This document shows positions 48,201-54,200 of a DNA stretch of 64,000 bases, piece after piece. Where the stretch lies: contig OY829645.1 of NCBI GenBank assembly GCA_963691815.1, positions 620,001 through 684,000 on the forward strand. The letters run 5' to 3'. Origin of the DNA: Echiichthys vipera. Taxonomy: Eukaryota > Chordata > Actinopteri > Perciformes > Trachinidae. The position numbers and the translations under genes were made by a program. Each line of letters opens with the position of its first letter. Position 1 is the first letter of the stretch. The notes under the pieces are model-generated. The model made no database searches. It saw only the letters and a list, made by a program, of their open reading frames with translations, and was not told the origin of the DNA.

Positions 48201-51200
48201 CCTTCTGAAGTCAAGTTTCGGAACAGCTGTTTGACTCCATGGAGCAGCAGCTTAATCTTTAGAGGCAGACCATTAAATTACAAAATTAAACGATGACGAT
48301 CACCCAAAAATCACCCTAAAAACAACAACTGGTAATGTACTTAGGTGTCACAGTCTGCTCGGCTCCTCCCCTAATCTGCTGCTCTGCCACACCCCTGATC
48401 AGTCTACAGCTTTCATCTGCTGCTCTCACCTGCTCACCATCTCCAATCAAGCCAGTATGTCAGTTTGCTCGGCTCCTTCTCTGCTGCTCAGCCACACCCC
48501 TGATTAGTCTACAGCATTCACCTGCTGCTCTCACCTGCTCACCATCTCCAATCAAGCCAGTATATATACAGCCTCACTCCACTCACTCTTTGCCAGATTG
48601 TCTTTGCTCTCATGCCTGACTCTCCAGCACTTGTTCCCGGATTGCTACCTGGTATCGACCCGACTTTCCTCTGACCTTCGCCTCTCGTCTAAGCCCCGGT
48701 AAATCTACCAGCCTTCTGTTCCTGACCACGAGTACTGCCTGCTTGTTTTCTGTTCCTCGTCTGCCTGTGGCTGGTCGGCGCCTGACCTGTTTCTGTTCTC
48801 CCCTGGTCAGCCATGTACCTGCTTTTGCCTGCTGAATAAAGACTGTCGAATACTATATAAGACGAATACTTGGTTCATCTGTGCAGCAATTGGGTTCACT
48901 CTACACTCGTTACAGTACAATCTGGCCAGCTATTAACCCAGCAGACAATCCCACACCCCTCAGTCTCCTGGAGACAATTGAGGGTGTCCTGCAGCAGCAT
49001 GAGGCCATGATGTCTGCTTCTGAAGCCAGACAAGCTGCTGAGACTTATGAACGAGCGCTAGCGGCGTTAGCCGGACAGAGACACTGGAGAACCAGCCTCT
49101 TCACTGCCCAGAGATGCCCCTGAGGCCCGGGTGGGAACCCCGGAGCGTTACAACGGTGATTGAGAGACTTGAGGCAGAGCTCGACTGTGGGGAACAGCTG
49201 AGTGGGAGAGACGATCTGCAGCCTGTGCTTCCTTTGACCAGTTTGCTGCTGACCTTCGCAAAGTTTTTGGGTTTGAGAATTGTGGATCTGAGTCAACAAG
49301 AGGACTGATAGGACTGAAGCAAGGTGAGCGATCAGTGGCAGATCTATCGATTTCCGCACCAGAGCCAACCAAAGCAGTTGGAACAGTTCTGCTCTCTGTG
49401 ATGCCTTCCTTCACGGTTTGGCTGACTATTAAGGATGAACTGGTCTCACCCCCATCACCTTGGACGGGGTGCTTGATTTGGCCATCTGCATTGACCTACG
49501 CATTCAGACCCATCGACTAGAGAGGCGTCAAGAGGGGGACCCAACGCTCTTTTCTCTCTCGCTCCCATTGGGACGCTGCAGCAGCCAACTCCACCTCACT
49601 GCATCAGCAGGTTGAGGATCCTGAACCCATGCAGTTGGGTTGCACCTCCCTCTCCCTGGCAGAGAGGGAGCGCCTCCACAAGGCCAATCTTTGCCTCTAT
49701 TGTGGTGCAGCAGGACACTACGTCTCCAACTGTCCAGCAAAAGCCAGCTCACCAGTAGTTGGGGAGATCCTGGTGGGCTCAACTCCCCCAAGGTCAGAGA
49801 CCTCTGTTTCAAGGCCGCCTTCTCCTTCAAGGTGGCCCCCACACCTTGGCCGTCTTCACTGACTCTGGGGTTGATGTCTGTATCATTAATGAGGAGGTGG
49901 TCCTTCGGGTTCCCTTGCCTCGTCCGGTTCCTGCTAGAGCGTTAGATGGACACATCTTGGGCACTGTAACGCATCAGACCTCCCCGGTTCACCTGCTACT
50001 TCCTGGTAATCATCACAAGACAGTCCAGTTCTACATCCTAAGCTCTTCCCGTCTGCCTCTCATCCTGGGGTATCCATGGCTCCGTCTTCACAACCCTCAC
50101 ATTGACTGGGGCTGTTCTGGAGTGGAGCTCCTCCTGTCATCAAAGGTGTCTGCAGCAGGCTGCTCATCTGTCCAAGCCCCAGCAGCCACCTCCCCCTCCT
50201 CATATCGTCGATGGTGGTCTGGTGTATGCAGTGCGGCGCCTGATACGCTCTCGTCGGCGGGGTAGAGGTCTCCAGTACCTTGTGGACTGCCATATTGTGG
50301 ACCCCGACCTCGCTAGTTACGCTGATCACCTCGAGGGGTATAAGGAGCCGGAGGTGACATGCATGCAGCGCCGGACCGTTCTCATTTACTTGGTAACTCT
50401 TCATCGGTTGGCTCCCGTATCTTGTTCGTTCCTGTATTTTTGCTCCGTGTTAATTGTTGTTAATTATTGTTTCTGTTTCCCTCCGTAGTTTCCCGCGTTC
50501 CTGTCCAGATCCCTAACTGTCTGTCGTTTCCTCGACCCTGTTCTCCTCGACTGTCTCGTCGTGTTCTTGTTCCTCTGTAGTTATTCCCGTTTTGTTGTTT
50601 GTATTAAATATTTGTTTGTACTTTTACCCCGTGTCCTTGTCTGCATTTGGGTCCAATCTCTTTGTGTTATTTCCCCACACCGTTCATGAAAGAATGGTCC
50701 GGCCATAACATGGACCCTGCAGACAAGGAAATCGATCCCCCGGGTTTCTCTGAGGGTATTTTGCTTGGTCTGCATTCGCAGACGCTGCAGGGGATTCTTG
50801 GTAGTCTGAACCAGCTGTCCACCTGTGTCTCACGCAAGGAGAGACGGATTGGCCCTCTCTTTGCAGCCTCTGCGAATGCTGAGTCACTCGCTACCACTGT
50901 GAGTACCCTCCTGCCTCATGAGCCTCATGTCCCTGCATCTGAGCGTTATAATGGTAAATTAGAAGAGTGTAAAATTTTCCTGTTTCAGTGTTCTCTTGTG
51001 TTTGGTCAGCAGCCCCTCACCTACGCAAGTGACAGCTCCAAGATAGCTTACGTGCTAGGGTTACTAATCGGTAGGGCCCGAGTCTGGGGAGCAGCTTTCT
51101 GGAACAACCTGCTCACACAACATCCAACGTTTCTCCAGTTCTCCCCCGAACCCGCTCCTAGTATACCTGTTAGCAACCGTGTTACCCAGTCTCCCCCTCC

Positions 51201-54200
51201 ATTCCAGGAGGAACCCATGCAGTTTGGTCACAGCCGCTTGACTCACGCCGAACGTCAACGGTGTTTTCGAGGTAGACTATGCATTTACTGTTGAGCTCCT
51301 AATCATCACCTGGCAACCTGTCCACTCCGGTTAAACGATCAAACTCACCAGTCGCAGATGAAGTTCTGGTGAGTCGATCTGTTGTTCCAGCTATTCCTCG
51401 TAAACTCATTAATTTGGACATCGTGTTGAGCTGTGAGGGTAGAGATTTCTCCCTCCAAGCTTTAATCGACTCAGGGGCAGACACCAACAATATCGACTCC
51501 GAGTTGGTGGGAACCGGTCAGTTCCCTACCGTAAAGCTTGACACTCCCTTGGTGGTTAATGGACTCAGTGGTGGGGAGCTGCACAGATCTCCGCGGAGAC
51601 TATTCCTTTGACCATGTCCCGTGGCGGTAATCATTCTGAGACCATTGCTCTTCACATTATGCTGTCCACTAATGCTCCCGTGGTTCTTGGTCTTCCCTGG
51701 CTTATCACTCACAACATTGTTATTGACTGGGTAACAGGAAGGGTTGTGAGTTGGAGCAGCAATTGCCATTCTTCTTGTCTTTTTTCAGCTCCTCCTAGGT
51801 GCCCCAGTGACCCTAGACCCTCGTTGCCTAAACCTCCAGAGTCTTCCGTGCCACCGGTCTACCATGACCTCGCCGAAGGTATTTAGCAAGGCTAAGGCGT
51901 TATCCCTACCACCTCACCGTCCCTATGATTGTCCTTTTGAGTTGTTGCCCGGGTCTACTTTTCCTACTAGCCGTCTTTATAACCTGTCAGACCCGAACGT
52001 GAGGCTGTGGAGACGTACATCAACGAATCCGGGATCATTCGTCCTTCTTCCTCCCCTCTGGGAGCAGGTTTTTTCTTTGTGGCCAAGAAGGACAAGTAGT
52101 TACGCCCCTATATTGGTTATTGCGGTCTTAACAACTTTACCGTCAAGAACAAGTATCCCCTGCCTCTGATCAATTCCGCGTTCGAACCGTTGCATGGGGC
52201 AACTGTCTTCTCCAAGTTAAATCTCCGTAACGCGTATCACCTAGTGAGGGTCAAGGAGGGGGACGAATGGAAGACCGCCTTTAATACTCCACACGGCCAC
52301 TTCGAATACCTAGTGATGCCCTTTGGGTTAACTAATGCCCCAGCTGTCTTCCAGGCGTTAGTTAATGATGTTCTCCGTGATATGCTGAATCGATCAGTCT
52401 TTGCTGCGGACGGCTGAGCAAAACTGCAGGCTGTCAGGATTCTGTTCTTTCAGTCCCTCCTCGCTCCCTTTTGTGTGAGTTTGTCACCCTCTGTTTTTCC
52501 CTGCATGTGTCTCCCCTGTGTGTTTGTTTTGTCCAGGAACAGGTAGGCGTGGTTCCACCCCAGCTGCTTACTTGGTAACTCTTCGTCGGTTGGCTCCCCT
52601 ATCTCGTTTGTTCCTGCATTTTTGCTCCGTTTTAATTGTTGTAATTATTGTTTGTTTCCCGCGTTCCTGTTTACCTGTCCAGATCCCTGACTGTCTGTCG
52701 TATCCTCGTTCCTGTTCTCCTCGACTGTCTCGTCCGTAGTGTTCTTGTTCCTCTGTAGTTATTCCTGTTTTGTTGTTTGTATTAAATATTTGTTTGTACT
52801 TTTACCCCGTGTCCTTGTCTGCATTTGGGTCCAGTCTCTTTGTGTTGTTTCCCCGCACCATTCATGACACTGATGCTATCTCGGTGTTGTCATTGGACCT
52901 TTTTTTTTATGTTACTGTATTCTCAGATCACAGCAAATTACTATGATGAGCACAGTTATCATAACAGATCAAAATAAATTGCACAAGAAGAAGAAGAATC
53001 CCGCACGGGGAAATTGAATTTTTTCACTCTAATTATACATGTTACACACACTGGCCCTAAATACACACACATGCACAAACAGGACCTATACATGCAATTA
53101 AGGAGAGATGTTAGAGCGAGGGGGCTGCCAGTGACCAGTGCCCCGAGCAGTTGGGGGTTAGGTGCCTTGCTCAACAGCACCTCGGCAGTGCCCAGGAGAT
53201 GAACTGGCATCTCTCCAGTCACCAGTCGCCGCCCCTATTCACTGTTGTATAAAAATGGAGACCAATCCTTTGAACCCAGGCATCATGGTGCTCCAAAGTG
53301 ACATTTTACTTGGGAGTGAGGTTTTTTCTTATTTATGTCTGCTTCATATTTTAGTGTCTTGCATTGTCTTGTGATGCAACAGTTAGTATCCTTAAATTAC
53401 TACTCTACTCAAAAAAGTTTTTCTTCAGTATCTGTCCTCTAAAATGTCTCACACTGACTATAGTGACTTGTATCTGAGCACATTTTGTCACTTGTGAGGT
53501 GTTTTAACAATTCTCTCCTGAAGGAGATGTCTGTGCACATCTCTGGGCTTTGAGATTCAAAGGTATCCCAGGCAGCTTTAGTTGGTACATCACTAATCCA
53601 TAAACCAATCAGCTGTCCAATATGTGAAAAACAATTTGACTAGGGAGAAACCACACTGCCATCATAGCTGTCAGCCACTGACAGTTACAAGCGGAGAATC
53701 AGTAGATGCGCTTTCCAGCTCATCTCTGAATTTTTTTTTTTACTTTCTATGTGGGAAATCTGTTAAACAAAATATCAATCATTTTAGAGTAGTTTTTAAT
53801 TACGTTAACACATGTCTGGAGGGGGACTATAGAAATTAAGTATAGTATTAATTCTGTCTGTCACCAATTTACAGAATGATCAGAATACATATGCACTACC
53901 AGTAATATGTATTACTGTAGTAATATATTAATATGAACATGTAATATTAACTTGGCAGTTGTATTCACTGTATGTTGCTCCTGCTCAGTGATTCCTTGTT
54001 ATTGTTGTTTTTCACGTTGTTCCCTAGTTTGAAGAATTGCCTGTTCGGCCAAAGACGTCCTCCAGCGCCATGGAAGGGGAAACAGATTATACCAGGATTG
54101 CGTCTGGAGAAGAAGTTTTGTTTCCGGGTAGATTAGGGTGCAGTAAAAAGAAAGAGGATGATGACGACGAAGATGAAGTCACCTACACTGACGTGATCAT

